A stretch of 64,000 nt of DNA, taken from Scatophagus argus (taxonomy: Eukaryota > Chordata > Actinopteri > Scatophagidae). Shown here piece by piece: positions 1-10,760 of the stretch; position 1 is the first letter of the stretch, and each line of letters starts with the position of its first letter. The stretch covers positions 2,249,715 through 2,313,714 of the forward strand of contig NC_058507.1 of the NCBI RefSeq assembly GCF_020382885.2, given 5' to 3'. The notes below the pieces were generated by a model. It saw only the letters and a list, made by a program, of their open reading frames with translations. It was not told where the DNA came from and searched no databases. A program made the translations under genes and the position numbers.

Positions 1-971
1 ATCCACAGGCCTTACAGGAAGTGCCAATGGTTTGTTTCTTGGGGTTGACATGCTGTTAAAAGAGAAAAATCAGGTTGGATCTTAAAAACTACTCGTTCAA
101 GTCCAACAAACTAATAATTCTTAAACATCCTAGAACCTGTTCTACAGATGCTGCAAAATATTTACCAAATCAGTTTCAGGGTTGTCACACTCGGTACACA
201 GCACAAATTTTCTGATGAACCCATCAAGCATGTCCTGCAACTTGTTCGCCTCGTGGGATCCGTTGACGATGTAACGGTCATTTTTGGTATCAAACTGGGT
301 CTGAGCGCCGAGTTCACAACCAAAAAACTTGGTCGGGTCTGTGGAGAAGATCAGGAATGACCTCAGATGTCAAAATGAAATGAAAGCATAAACTGGCCAC
401 AACTTAGCCCCCATCTGTGGACACGGATTGAAAACAAATGCCATTTATTTTTTAAAAGTACCAATAAGTTTGTTTGTTTTTTTCATTTTAATTCCTGGAA
501 AATATCAGCCTTTTCACATAATCCTTTAGACCAACCTACAGGGTTTGATCTAATAGCAGCCAAGTGGCGGGAAGAGGACAAACAGAGAATGATGCTGCAC
601 ATGGTGTTACTACTTACATGTTGGAGGCCTGTTCAGTGCCTTTGCAACATCAACCATGTTGACAATGACCGTCTTGATTCCATTCCCTTTGCCTTCAACC
701 TGGGTGAGATGCAGACAGACGAAAACACACACAAAACAGACCATCAACACCCAAACTGTTAGAGGGAGAAATCTCCTTTCAGAAGTTTGCATCAAAATGT
801 TTTATCAGAAAACATTGATTTAAACTTTGCTGGTCTTTTCCACTTGTGCAATAACTTTTCAAAACACAAACTGACAAAGCGATGTCGGCGAATCGTTACC
901 TTGGCAATCAGACGGGGCATCTTGTAGCGATAGAACTGGTCTGACACGCTGCGGTTGACGTTGACAGACAT
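1..971 (-). CDS. eif5: eukaryotic translation initiation factor 5, N-terminal part (exons 1-4 of coding region)
   Basis: eIF5 is the GTPase-activating protein for eIF2 in the 43S preinitiation complex and acts in the cytoplasm. Coding exons read at 900-971, 618-699, 166-338 and 1-52, the last running off the window. The protein starts [20 protein letters not shown], matching vertebrate eIF5 from the first Met. The residues known to matter for GAP activity are present: Arg15 (the arginine finger), Lys33 in KGNGIKT and Lys55 in PTKFFG. The start of the zinc ribbon ([12 protein letters not shown], then CKACGY) follows. All joins keep frame with GT..AG borders. The leader sequence continues in the same exon to about 1040, behind a CAG acceptor. 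The C-terminal W2/HEAT domain lies outside the window. Identification is very secure. Confidence 0.97.
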
Positions 972-2386
972 TTTGGCTTGATGTTAGCACTATCAGTAAG
1001 ATAAAAGGATCTTGGTTGGGGATTTTTCGGGATCTTCTGTCTGGAAAAGAGGGGATGACATAAACGACTGCAAGCGTGCTCGGTCTCTGACATGAAAAAC
1101 GCTGTGCCGCTGTGGCCGCAAGCTCCTTGCTTGAAGGCTAGATTTCCACCACACAGGTTCCAACGGCTGCGCAACAGCTCTGAAAGAGGGGAGGGACAGA
1201 AATCAATAATTAATAATACATTTTAAAAAAAAAATCATTCAACAGCAACTCTGTGTGTGAACTCTAGGAAATATAGATTAACATAATTAAAAGTTTTAGT
1301 CAATTCTTAAACCACGTAACATGCACTGATGCCAAAGTGGTACATATGAAGTTGTGTTGCAACATTTCATTCATCTGTGCCAGCACTCAGAAAGAAATTT
1401 ATAAGACTAATGTTTTCATTGTTGTCTGAGAGTTACAGACCAAGCAACTGAAGAAATAAGCACATACGACACAATTAATGACAATAATCGCTGGTTGCAG
1501 ATCCGATTATGTAATTTGTTCTGTAATTAACAGTGGTTTTGAACTACTGGTGGCCCACAATTCACAAGAGGATAATAACCGATTCCTGTGGTGAATAATG
1601 ACAGTTGAATGACTATTTAGACAGACTAGACTGAATTATGACTCAAGTTTGCAAAACCAGAAGGTCAGTCAACAGAGAAACTCTTATACAAATATTTCTC
1701 AACATTTGACAAGTTTGAGCATAAATAACTGCATTGACAGCTGGATTAAAATATGAAAAGGCTGAGTCAAAAGCCTCTGCATTCAAGCAATACTGCTGAC
1801 AAAACTGAATCCAACAAATATCCATGTGATCCAACAGTGAGCAAGCATGGCAGATTAAAATAAAACCCAGCAACTAAACTGGATGCTTTTGTGGCTATAT
1901 ACGTACAAAAATTGTTTTGTGAAAGCCCTTTGTGTGACATGAGGGCCTCTGGCTTTAGTCACATAAGGCCTTCTCTTGTTATTAGGTCAAAAACAGGAGG
2001 CCTAACAGCTGCCACACCGCTCTCCCCAACAACCACCAAGTCTCTAATAGTTATTTTCTCAGCCATGTCAGCGTGATTCGATATAAAATGACTCACAACC
2101 GGTGTGACTGTGTCCAGGGTTAAGGCGTTTCAGAAGGGCAGAGGTCGAGTCTATTTCAGAAGGAGGCTAGCTAGCTCCGCTGCCTGCTTGGTGCAGAGTG
2201 CGTCATACAGTCACTGCACACGAGTGGGGCGCCTGGGAGACGCCATTTTGATACCGAGGAACAGAAATCATCTAATATTGCACAATACCGCTTACTATCG
2301 CCTTAATAACTCAGAGAAGACACAACCACATATCACATATGTCGCCAAACATTTAAAAGTGATCATCGATAGTTCACACCACTTAC

Positions 2387-2640
2387 CGTTTTCGCAAAAC
2401 AAAGACATAAACACAATGCTGATCGTCCAAGAGCCGCAGTGAACGGTGGTCGATAGCTGGTGCTGGTGTTGTATTGATTGCAGCAGGGTTCTTAATGATT
2501 TTTTGGCTCTCGAAGATGCACAGTTAAACACCCCAAAGCGTCCGAACGGTGCAAGTGCCAAGCTCAGCGACAGAAGAGCGTTTATCTGGAACGTCCTCGG
2601 GGTTTGGGGACCTTTGGGAGATGAAGCGTAACGTTGTTAT
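2387..2640 (-). other. eif5: candidate non-coding first exon of eif5 (proximal)
   Basis: A strong splice donor (GTAAGT, minus strand, 2381-2386) ends a stretch that could be a 5' leader exon and would splice to the acceptor at about 1041 ahead of the eif5 start. The upper limit is only a guess. The minus strand at about 2242-2250 contains an ATGGC core like a YY1 site, but it lies inside the following intron. This is inference from splice signals; no transcript evidence was available. Confidence 0.4.
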
Positions 2641-3267
2641 TCATACAAACTGCGCACTAAAACGCTAACGTTAGCAACATCAGTTGTGACAGCCGTTGTC
2701 GTTCATTGGGTGGGCGGCACAACTGTCACGTACAATGGAATTGTTGTAAGAACTAACGCTAACAAAACCAGAATATTTCTCAAACGTTCCGTTATGTCAA
2801 TGAGTTTTAACGTTATGTAACGCAAAGCTAACTGTGTAACGACAGCCTGCTAACTGGCTAAAGATAGCATTACACGTGTCTCGTAAGCAGATTTTCCCAA
2901 ATTTTGACAAATTAATTGGAGTATAAGTTGGTAAGAGTGTGGTTAATCACAAAGTGATGAAGGTAAATTCTACGTCTCAATACAGAAGCGCCGTCAGTCA
3001 AGTCCGTTACAAAAACAGTCGCCCGTAACATTAGAACTCCAGGAAATAGTCATAGCCCAATGCTAAAGCGAAGCCAAGTAACGTCCCGCAGCTAATGCAG
3101 TTACTAGCCAAGCTCCGTCGACGCGATCGAGTAAGGATCATTTGATTAAGTAGTAGTCTTAACGATGGATATGTAGCTAATTTTTCTGTTTGGAATTTCG
3201 ACCATCACTTTGCAATCCACGTCACGATGAGTCGAGTAAAATGTGGCGAAATTATTTCGCACCTTAC

Positions 3268-3360
3268 CTCTCGAATGTTCTGCGAAATACTGCTACTCAC
3301 GTCGCTTTTACTGACAAGTGTCAAGCTAACAGATACAACAAAGTTAGAAACGTCCGGTGG
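3268..3360 (-). other. eif5: candidate non-coding first exon of eif5 (distal)
   Basis: A second good donor (GTAAGG, minus strand, 3262-3267) lies about 340 bp from the vps29 start on the opposite strand. If used, eif5 would have alternative leader exons and share a head-to-head promoter with vps29. The upstream limit is not visible in the sequence. Confidence 0.35.
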
Positions 3361-3698
3361 TAGCATCATTTTAAAGTAAACGTCCGCTTTCCTCGTATTT
3401 GTAAATGTGGCACATAATATACAAGGTACAAAATGTGAGAGTTTTCTGTGGTAGATTTACAAGATGTTTTACATAATAAAAATATGTAATATGTCTTTCA
3501 GAACAGATTGAAATTGTTTATGGAATTTTTCCCAAATGACTGTAGACATGATAAGTTTCGATTGTTTTATTTTGAAAGGATAAAGGAAGCATTATACTCA
3601 GCTTGAATACTATACTCTCTTCTCACTGGCTGGCGGTTTGACGCTGTACGTGCGTAGGCGCTTCCTCAACTTGACTAGCAGAAACAGCAAAATAGAAG
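3361..3698. promoter_or_regulatory. probable shared promoter region between eif5 and vps29
   Basis: The two genes point away from each other here. No coding sequence is seen. There is no obvious TATA box at a fixed distance from either gene, as is usual for housekeeping promoters. The vps29 leader and ATG sit at the right edge. The call rests on gene orientation only. Confidence 0.45.
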
Positions 3699-6600
3699 AT
3701 GGTGAGTATGAAATGGCGAAAAAGCCACAGTTTCTCATATTTACAGGCGGCGTTTCGATCACTTTGTTTGCATGATGTTGTCTTAGATCACTTGTCGATG
3801 TAAGGAGTGCGACATCATGGTTTCGGCGCGTAAACACAGTGTCAATTTCGGGGTATTAAGTGAAGCTTCATTCCGAGATGGAGCAACGATCACATGACAT
3901 CTGAACAGTTTAGTGCCTTAAAATTCAACACAACAAGCCATAAGCACTCCCTAAAGTCACTCTTTCATTTGCGCGCTTGTCTTTCGGTTTGTCATATTTG
4001 TTCATCAACCATTTTTGTTGTCTGTTTAATTGATGTCACGACATTTTGTACTTTTTCGGTTAGCTAGCTGAGCTAACAGGCTAACAGCTACTTTACCTTA
4101 CGAGTCACTTTGCATGTGCAGCAACAATAATGTTAATCACATAGTAGTTAACCCCAACTGTAACTTTAAATGAGTTTTGAGGTAAATTGCCGAGTTAGAC
4201 ATAACTACATTAGGGCCACAAGTACACTTCATTCATGAACTTATTCATTCATTCACTCTCTCCGTCTTTACTTTTCCTTTCTGGATTTTCCTTCGGTTGC
4301 ACAGTATTTTGGACCAGGGTATTCGTAGAAAATAGCAAGTTTAGGTACAGTTTAAATCTGTATAATTGGATCCATATAAATCCAGTCAGTACTTTGATTT
4401 GCATTGATTTGCTCCACCACATGATTTTGCAGACTCAGGCTAAAACTACATTTGCTTTATTATTATCACCACTAACCATCAAATTAACAATCGATTCAAC
4501 CACAATGTTGTTTAACTTTTCTTTTTTTATTTTATTTTTTTTGATGATTAATATCTGTCTACTTAATCCATTCACTTTTTAATTTCTAATTTCAGTTTTC
4601 CCTTCTTGTCCCAACTCTTTCTTTACTTTGTTTTTGTCTTTGATCGATGCCTCGTGTCGTTCTCTCCATGCACATTCTGCCTTTCTCCCTGTCTCACCCA
4701 CTCTCGTCCTCCCACCCCTCCTTGCCTGTCTCCAATCAACCAGGCTGGTCACCGGGTAAGTGCCCTCGCTCTGTGTTGGGTCCCTGTTTTCTGCTCGCTC
4801 TTCTGCCTGGCACACTAACATGGGATTGGGATTGCACAGCTGTGGAGGTCTGCTGCGTTTCAGAGCAACGAGCTGCCGCTGCTAATTCAGGAAGTGCATC
4901 TGGCGCCTGACAGGCTGTGGTGTTTTAACTCTCTGCTCTCGGCTGTTGTCCTAAAAAGAAATTACTCATTACTTTTCCATCCAAAGTAGTCTAGAAATAA
5001 GTAGGAAATCTAAAGCTCCTGTATTAGGTTTCGAGAACCAGTATGGATAACTACAATGACTCAGCCAGACTTCAAGGTCATGTTCCTGAAAATATTTTTC
5101 AATTTAAAGTGATATTTTTTTGGGGAATCCTTACAAGAAACGCATCCGTTTCAAAACTGGAACACGGGAAGGGGCTTTCCACCCAATGAGCTGTCCTGAT
5201 TTGGCACATTTTTAGAAATTCTTTGGTCAGGAAATCCAGTCCAAACCAGGTTTACTGTTGAGTATTTGATGAACATTTGAACAGTTACTGTAAGTTTAGG
5301 CTGAAAAATTTCCCAATGTTTTGTCAGTACATGAGTGTGAAGTGACAAAAATATAACCTCACACACTGAACTCAGAAGTCACACTTTGTGGTTTGTCTGA
5401 AATTCACCAGGTGTATGCACTGCTTCATCAGCCAAGAGGAAATATGGTTTAGGACAGAACCTTAAAATGTTGGTTTGTTTCTCACCAAAGCAGTAACACA
5501 CAACCACAATTAACATTTGCAGCATCTTTCTGCTGGCCAGTGGAGTTATAAGGTTATTCATGGGTGTCATGTTCAGTGTGAACCTTCATATTTGTTGGTG
5601 TTTGGTTTTCGTTGACTTATAGTGTTGTGTGAAAACATAATAATCTTGCTCTTTTGTCCTACATCTGTTATTGAGTGTCTGAAATTCAGCTGTGCTGAAT
5701 CAATCTATATTTTCCAGCATTAACTGTTTAGATTTAGTTTAGATTATGTCAAAAGTAACATTCATTCAGTTTGAGTTCAGACACTTAATATTCTCGGCTT
5801 GTTACTCACAACCTTATCTACTGCTTATTTACAAGTTTGAGCTTTATGTATGAAGTCTCTTTATCCATTTTACTGTATTAATCTGGTGTAGGCTGTTGTT
5901 TTGGTGTGGTAAAATAAAGCCTGACAGTATTTTTCTAGTGTTAAAAAAAGTTACAAGATGACTTACTAATAGCTAAGTGAAGAGTACATCAGTTCTGGTG
6001 GAGTCTGTGTGAAACCTGACCTGCGGCGTCCCTCAGGGCTCTGTCCTCGGCACACCTCATTTTTCAGTGTTCAGAGGCTACAGCCTGAATCTCCCGAGGC
6101 TTCATCAAGGGTTGACTTACTTGTCTGTCTGTCTGTGTGTGTGTGCGATGCTGTCAGTTGGTCCTGGTGTTAGGTGACCTGCACATCCCCCACCGGTGCA
6201 ACACCCTGCCAGCCAAATTCAAGAAGCTTTTGGTCCCGGGGAAGATCCAGCACATTCTCTGCACGGGCAACCTGTGCACCAAGGAGAGCTATGACTACCT
6301 GAAGACTCTCGCAGGAGACGTCCACATAGTCCGAGGAGACTTCGACGAGGTCTGTGTGTGTCTTATTGTGACAATAAGAATGAGCCCTGGGTGAGGGATT
6401 CATTAATTCGGTGACATTAACTGGGCTCTCAGTGTGGGTGCAGAATCACTGGGGGCAGCGCATGCTCTTCAGAGTCCAGTTTTCATTGTACAGAATTAGA
6501 ATCAGAGCTTCGCAACTAAGGCTGCAAACGGGGAAAAAGACAACTTATCTGTCTCAATATTTAGTTGCAAGAGAGAAGTAAATGGATCTCATGCCACAAG

Positions 6601-7511
6601 TTCAGCGTGATGAAATTCTAATTGGCCCCCTATTGCAAATTGAGTTTTACCTGCCTGGTTCACAATGTTTAGAAACAGCCACAGTGAAGAGTGGGCGTCC
6701 TTTAATCCAGGGATGTGGCAGCAGATTTCACTGTTTGTTGTGCCTGGTTAAACTCGTGCACATCGCTGAGAACACGTGTATTAATATAAGAAAGGCACTT
6801 GCAAATGAAAACAACTGTGCATAAATCTCCATGTGCTGTTTCTCACGTGTTCAGAACCTGAACTACCCGGAGCAGAAGGTGGTCACAGTGGGCCAGTTCA
6901 AGATCGGTCTGATCCACGGCCACCAGGTGATCCCCTGGGGCGACATGGCCAGTCTGGCGCTGCTCCAGAGGCAGCTGGACGTCGACATCCTCATCTCAGG
7001 GCACACGCACAAGTTCGAGGCCTTTGAGAACGAAAACAAGTTCTACATCAACCCCGGTTCGGCCACTGGAGCCTACAGCGCACTGGAAAGGTAGAGGAGT
7101 CCTTCACACTTCAGTATAAGCTTTGAAATTTGCTGTTTCTGAGGTTCCGGTTGCCCGTAGCTTTCAAAAGTTTACATTTAGTGCATTCTGCAGCAAAATT
7201 AATAGATTTTAGATAAAATAATAGATATTGCTGTGGATTAATTCTACCCTGAGAAGGTTACAGCAGCTGACGATCGTCTGCTCTGTGACATACAGTGCAA
7301 CAGGTGTAACCATAGAAACCAGACTGACGATAATTACCAGCAGCAGTCAGGAAACGTCTCGACCTAAAACACATCTGTGTCCTCTCCTCACAGCAACATC
7401 ATCCCCTCCTTTGTATTAATGGACATCCAGGCGTCCACCGTGGTGACGTATGTTTATCAGCTGATCGGCGACGACGTCAAGGTGGAGAGAATCGAGTACA
7501 AGAAATCTTAA
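3699..7511 (+). CDS. vps29: VPS29 retromer subunit, complete
   Basis: VPS29 is the metallophosphoesterase-fold subunit of retromer. It binds VPS35 and serves endosome-to-Golgi and endosome-to-surface recycling. Exons: 3699-3701 (only the ATG), optional 4744-4755, 6158-6349, 6855-7090 and 7394-7511 (stop TAA 7509-7511). The product is 182 residues, or 186 with the optional exon, the same as human. It starts [14 protein letters not shown]. Metal-site motifs are visible: GDLH, TGNLC, IHGH and SGHTH. As in other VPS29 proteins the usual catalytic histidine position reads GDFDE, which fits a scaffold rather than an active phosphatase. The end, VERIEYKKS, is the family C-terminus. All junctions are GT..AG and in frame. 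It faces away from eif5. Confidence 0.98.
4744..4755 (+). CDS. vps29: vps29 alternative 12-nt microexon (AGHR)
   Basis: Twelve bases, GCTGGTCACCGG, lie between a CAG acceptor and a GTAAGTG donor and encode Ala-Gly-His-Arg. Inserted after the lone ATG exon they give M-AGHR-LVLVLG, which is the known longer vertebrate VPS29 isoform. A pyrimidine-rich tract (about 4660-4740) precedes it. The exon is far too short for ORF finding; the splice sites and the match to the known isoform support it. Confidence 0.9.
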
Positions 7512-7582
7512 AGGATGGCAGGAGGAGGAGCAGGAGGAGAGGAGTTGGGTTAACGTTGCTCAGCGTGTCGTTTCATTCCTGT

Positions 7583-7599
7583 CCACCAGGGGGCAGCAG
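7583..7599 (+). promoter_or_regulatory. CTCF-like motif in vps29 3' UTR
   Basis: CCACCAGGGGGCAGCAG fits the vertebrate CTCF core (CCASYAGRKGGCRS) without a mismatch in the core. It lies about 70 bases after the vps29 stop. Binding is not shown by sequence alone. Confidence 0.5.
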
Positions 7600-7879
7600 C
7601 TGCCCTGCAGTCACCACAATGTTAATGCTGTAACAAGCTGTTCAGTAAGTTAACTCTAAAGACCTGTGTATTATATTGTTTATATTGTCATCAGCATTTG
7701 CTTGTATCCAAGCTGTCATTTGGTAACTGTAGAGAATGCAATAATGTCACATGTATTTGTTATCAAAAGAAATATTTGGTGCCATTTCCTCTTTTTTTGT
7801 TTTTTTTTTTGCCCTCTTCATGTAACCAAGAGACCTGTAGCTTCTTGTAGTCTGCCTTTTTCAGTTATTTCTTCCCCAC

Positions 7880-7885
7880 AATAAA
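7880..7885 (+). terminator. vps29: vps29 polyadenylation signal AATAAA
   Basis: A canonical AATAAA lies about 370 bases after the vps29 stop, followed by a TTGTTTTGTCTT-type U/GU-rich downstream element. It is the first good signal after the stop. Confidence 0.8.
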
Positions 7886-7919
7886 GATCTACTTTCACTC
7901 TATCCATTGTTTTGTCTTT

Positions 7920-8621
7920 ATTGATAATAATAATAATAATAAATATTGTGGTGTACATTAACACACTGAAGGGGTTTAAGAAACAGAAATATTTAGTGCT
8001 TACATCAAATAAATTAGCGATGCCTTTTATTCTTGATACATTTCTCCCAGAACTTGCAGCGGACGTGTGGAGAACGTGAGATTTACTACTTAAAAAGTGA
8101 ATTTTGTGTCAGAAATACTCTGCAAAACAGAAAACCTTGCATTATTAATTCTAATTATCAAGTGCCGTACTTCAGTACAGTTCTGAGCTACTGCTTTTAC
8201 TTGAGTATCTCCTCTTTCTAGCTGATGTAAAACTATATCGTACCAAATATATAGCATGTAGTACCAGTTAGTCCCAAGTAGTTAAATGAATCTAAAATTT
8301 AATTATTATTATTTTGAGGAAAAAAGCAGCCCAAACGGTGACTGCAGCTGCTGGCTTTTGTCTGACCTGAAGCTGAACTCATCGCTCGGTTTTCACTGAC
8401 ACAAACAAATCATTTCCCGGAAATGAAGTTTTCAAGAAGTTCCCCCTGGCCGCCACTGGAGGGCGCAGGTTTCACACCGCAAACTGAGCCGCTTTCTGTT
8501 TCACAGCTGACCAAAAAGGTTTGAACTTCCTGTCTGGAGCCATGAAAGTGGACGGAAAAGGAGAAGAAGAAAAGTCCCACTAGTAGTCATTCTGCGGCCA
8601 CACAAAATATTACTGCAGCAC
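7920..8621. other. intergenic spacer between vps29 and fam216a
   Basis: No gene is visible. There is a short (TAA)n run near 7923-7943, a hAT-like relic around 8165-8225 (TACTTGAGTA-type text) and a second CTCF-like site at 8453-8469 with one core mismatch. The part nearest 8621 is probably the displaced 3' UTR of fam216a, cut off from its stop codon by the LINE. Confidence 0.5.
8453..8469 (+). promoter_or_regulatory. weaker CTCF-like motif
   Basis: CCACTGGAGGGCGCAGG differs from the CTCF core at one position (G for A). It is about 870 bp from the stronger site and in the same orientation. Confidence 0.35.
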
Positions 8622-8635
8622 AAACGTCACAAATC
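8622..8635 (+). repeat. left copy of LINE target site duplication
   Basis: AAACGTCACAAATC, identical over 14 bases to 9583-9596. The pair brackets the LINE. Confidence 0.9.
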
Positions 8636-9582
8636 GTTCCTGTAATACTATCCAATTTCCACAAACAAGCGCTGCAGTTCGGAAGGATGTTATTTACCCA
8701 TAACTTTTCACCACACGACTCTTTGTTGTAGAACAACAGGGTTATTACCATAAACAAAAAAAATCCATATTCAAATCTGATTGGTGTAACAGTGAGGTAA
8801 TGTTTATGATCCACTGAAGCCAGACGCATGACTGACTTCACCTCAAAGTGTAACACTGTCATCTCAAAGAAAAAGATCTGCAAAGCAATTCCTACTCCTG
8901 TAACCCAACTGACTCATAACAGTATGCAGCTTTGGTCTGTTACACCCCTTTTGCCCACTCTAAAAACTGGTGACATTAATTTATTGGATAAAAAATGTAA
9001 CAACAAAATGATAAGTCTGCATTTTAAACAAATAATTTTTGGTGACTTTAACTCATGTTCTGTTCAGAATAACACAGAGGTGTCCCTAAAGAGACAGGCG
9101 CTTTCTTTTTATATAACTTCCCCTGTTGCTCCTGAAGTTAAGGAAACCCATTTTAAAACAGTATCAGCAATTTACTCTGATAGTGACTTCCTGCATAGAA
9201 GATTTAAGTTTGCTGTTCAGAGGCCGAAACTATTAAAAATCTATTTTTTGAATGTTGGTTATCTTTGAAAATGGATAATACACCCCCTTTTTCCTATAAT
9301 GATATTATTTATATGAACAACTTGGATGCAAACATTTCCGATACTACCAGTCTTGTTATTATGATGGGTAAATATCATATTCATTCTTGCAATTCATTCT
9401 TTCTGTCTCTTTTTGTTTTGTTTTTTTCTTATCTGTTCTTCAATATGACTTCTCTTTTGTTTAATGGTTATATTCGGTTGCTGATCTCCGTCCTTGATTG
9501 GTTGATTCCTGTGTTCATTTTTTTCAATTGTCCCTATCTTGTGTTGTAAATACAATTAATTAATTAAAAAGAAAAAAGAAAG
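8636..9582 (+). mobile_element. 5'-truncated L1/Tx1-type LINE, ORF2 C-terminal end
   Basis: About 950 bp bounded by perfect 14-bp direct repeats and ending in an A-rich tail (9555-9582, ATTAATTAATTAAAAAG type). Reading frames keep pieces of an L1-like ORF2 tail: KAIPTPVTQL, LLDKKCNNK, DSDFLHRRFKFAV, then in a shifted frame DNTPPFSYNDIIYMNN and SLVIMMGKYHIHS. The last resembles the typical 'KxHIH' region near the L1 ORF2 C-terminus. Frameshifts interrupt it, so it is dead, while the exact target duplication argues it is not very old. It runs antisense to fam216a and lies directly behind that gene's stop codon. Confidence 0.85.
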
Positions 9583-9596
9583 AAACGTCACAAATC
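9583..9596 (+). repeat. right copy of LINE target site duplication, overlapping the fam216a stop
   Basis: AAACGTCACAAATC. Read on the minus strand it supplies GAT TTG TGA, the last two codons and stop of fam216a. Confidence 0.9.
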
Positions 9597-10760
9597 TAAA
9601 AAAGCGTCCTCATCCCAATCTCCGACGGACAGTGAACGCACACATTCTGTCAGCGAGTCGTCCGGCCCTTCCTCCTCCTCCTCCTCCTCCTCCTCCAGCA
9701 GTTTTATCCTGCTTCCTGGTAAAGAAACCAGACTTATCAATGCACTGATTGATTAGATGAGGCCTACCACATCCGGTAGAATCCCTGAAAGGACCACACA
9801 GCTGAAGGCGGCTGTCGTCCCACACGTTTCGCTGACTTACGTCTCGCACGTTTCCTCCTCGCTGACGCTGACGTTGTTGCACGTGTCTTCGTCTTTCTTT
9901 GTGTTGACGCTGATTGGTTGGCAGGCCTGCAGTGTTAATGAGGCGCCGGAGTATAACACGTGTTTAAAGTCAAAAGAAAACTTGCACACAAACAAAGTTA
10001 TAATATTTTCTCCTGCTTCTTATGATATGACAGTAAATTTCAGTCCTCCATTTTGTCTCTTTCCAAACTTATGACCAATCGCGTTGGAAATATCATCCTG
10101 TAATGTCCTTTGAATCGTGTTATTGTACACCAATACCTGTGTGTGCTGCTTGGCTCACCTGTTTGGGATTTTTGGCAGAAATGATTTCCCAGGATTCCTT
10201 GCAGCAGTGTTTATCTTCTCCCTGACCTCTGATTGGTGTTTGTGGCCCGCGTCAGTCCCAGGTGAGGCACCAGAAGTCCCAGCCAGGTCTCCTGCTTCAG
10301 GGTCGTAGCCCACAAACAGAGCAACGATCAAATCAGTGGTGAGGCAGAGTCTCGCTGACCCGCATCAGGGTTTTAGACCCGCCTTTTTTCCCCTCTCACC
10401 TGCTCGTGTGCACCTGTGCAGGACGTTCATGTAGTGCTGCGTGATGAGGCTGCGGACGAGTGCGCTGCTGTGGGAGACTGCAATGGTGCGCAGAAACTCC
10501 TTCTGGGCCGGCGTGAGCGCTGCGTGCTGAGGGGCGGACACGGGTTCAGGTTTCACTAGTCTGAACCAGATGAATCGCTTTGGCCTCGAGCTCTCGGCTC
10601 CCTTACAGGCACCCGTACGGTCTCAGTCACTGCAGCACAGCGTGATGTGAACACAGACCACAACAACCAGCGGGTTTACCTTCAGAAACGGGGCTGCCGT
10701 CACGCTTTGGGGGATCCGCACGGTCGTCACGTGTTGCAGCTGCGGTTCACATCTCGTGGC
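9588..10760 (-). CDS. fam216a: FAM216A-like protein (5' end not resolved)
   Basis: The cellular role of FAM216A is poorly known. Exons read from splice sites and frame: about 10760-10680, 10526-10400, 10291-10159, 9926-9841 and 9715-9588 (stop TGA 9588-9590). The core PFLK-HAALTPAQKEFLRTIA, then ITQHYMNVLHR, matches the FAM216A pattern (FLK-PDLTPGQKRYL, KQQYMHVLQ). The tail has a run of nine Glu followed by DDSLTECVRSLSVG, comparable to the human ending EEDLLNKCMQSMS. All four introns have GT..AG borders and keep frame. The first coding exon and Met were not found; they should lie above 10760. In human this gene neighbours VPS29, which supports the call. The poly-Glu run is coded by a GAG microsatellite. 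Confidence 0.85.

Noticed and set aside
8828-9549. Two open frames of 94-146 residues as possible genes
   Set aside because: They are pieces of the truncated LINE between the 14-bp direct repeats.
10527-10560. Extending the fam216a exon to the acceptor near 10561
   Set aside because: That acceptor leaves the upstream exon out of frame; the CAG at 10527-10529 joins PFLK to HAALTPAQK in frame and fits the family.
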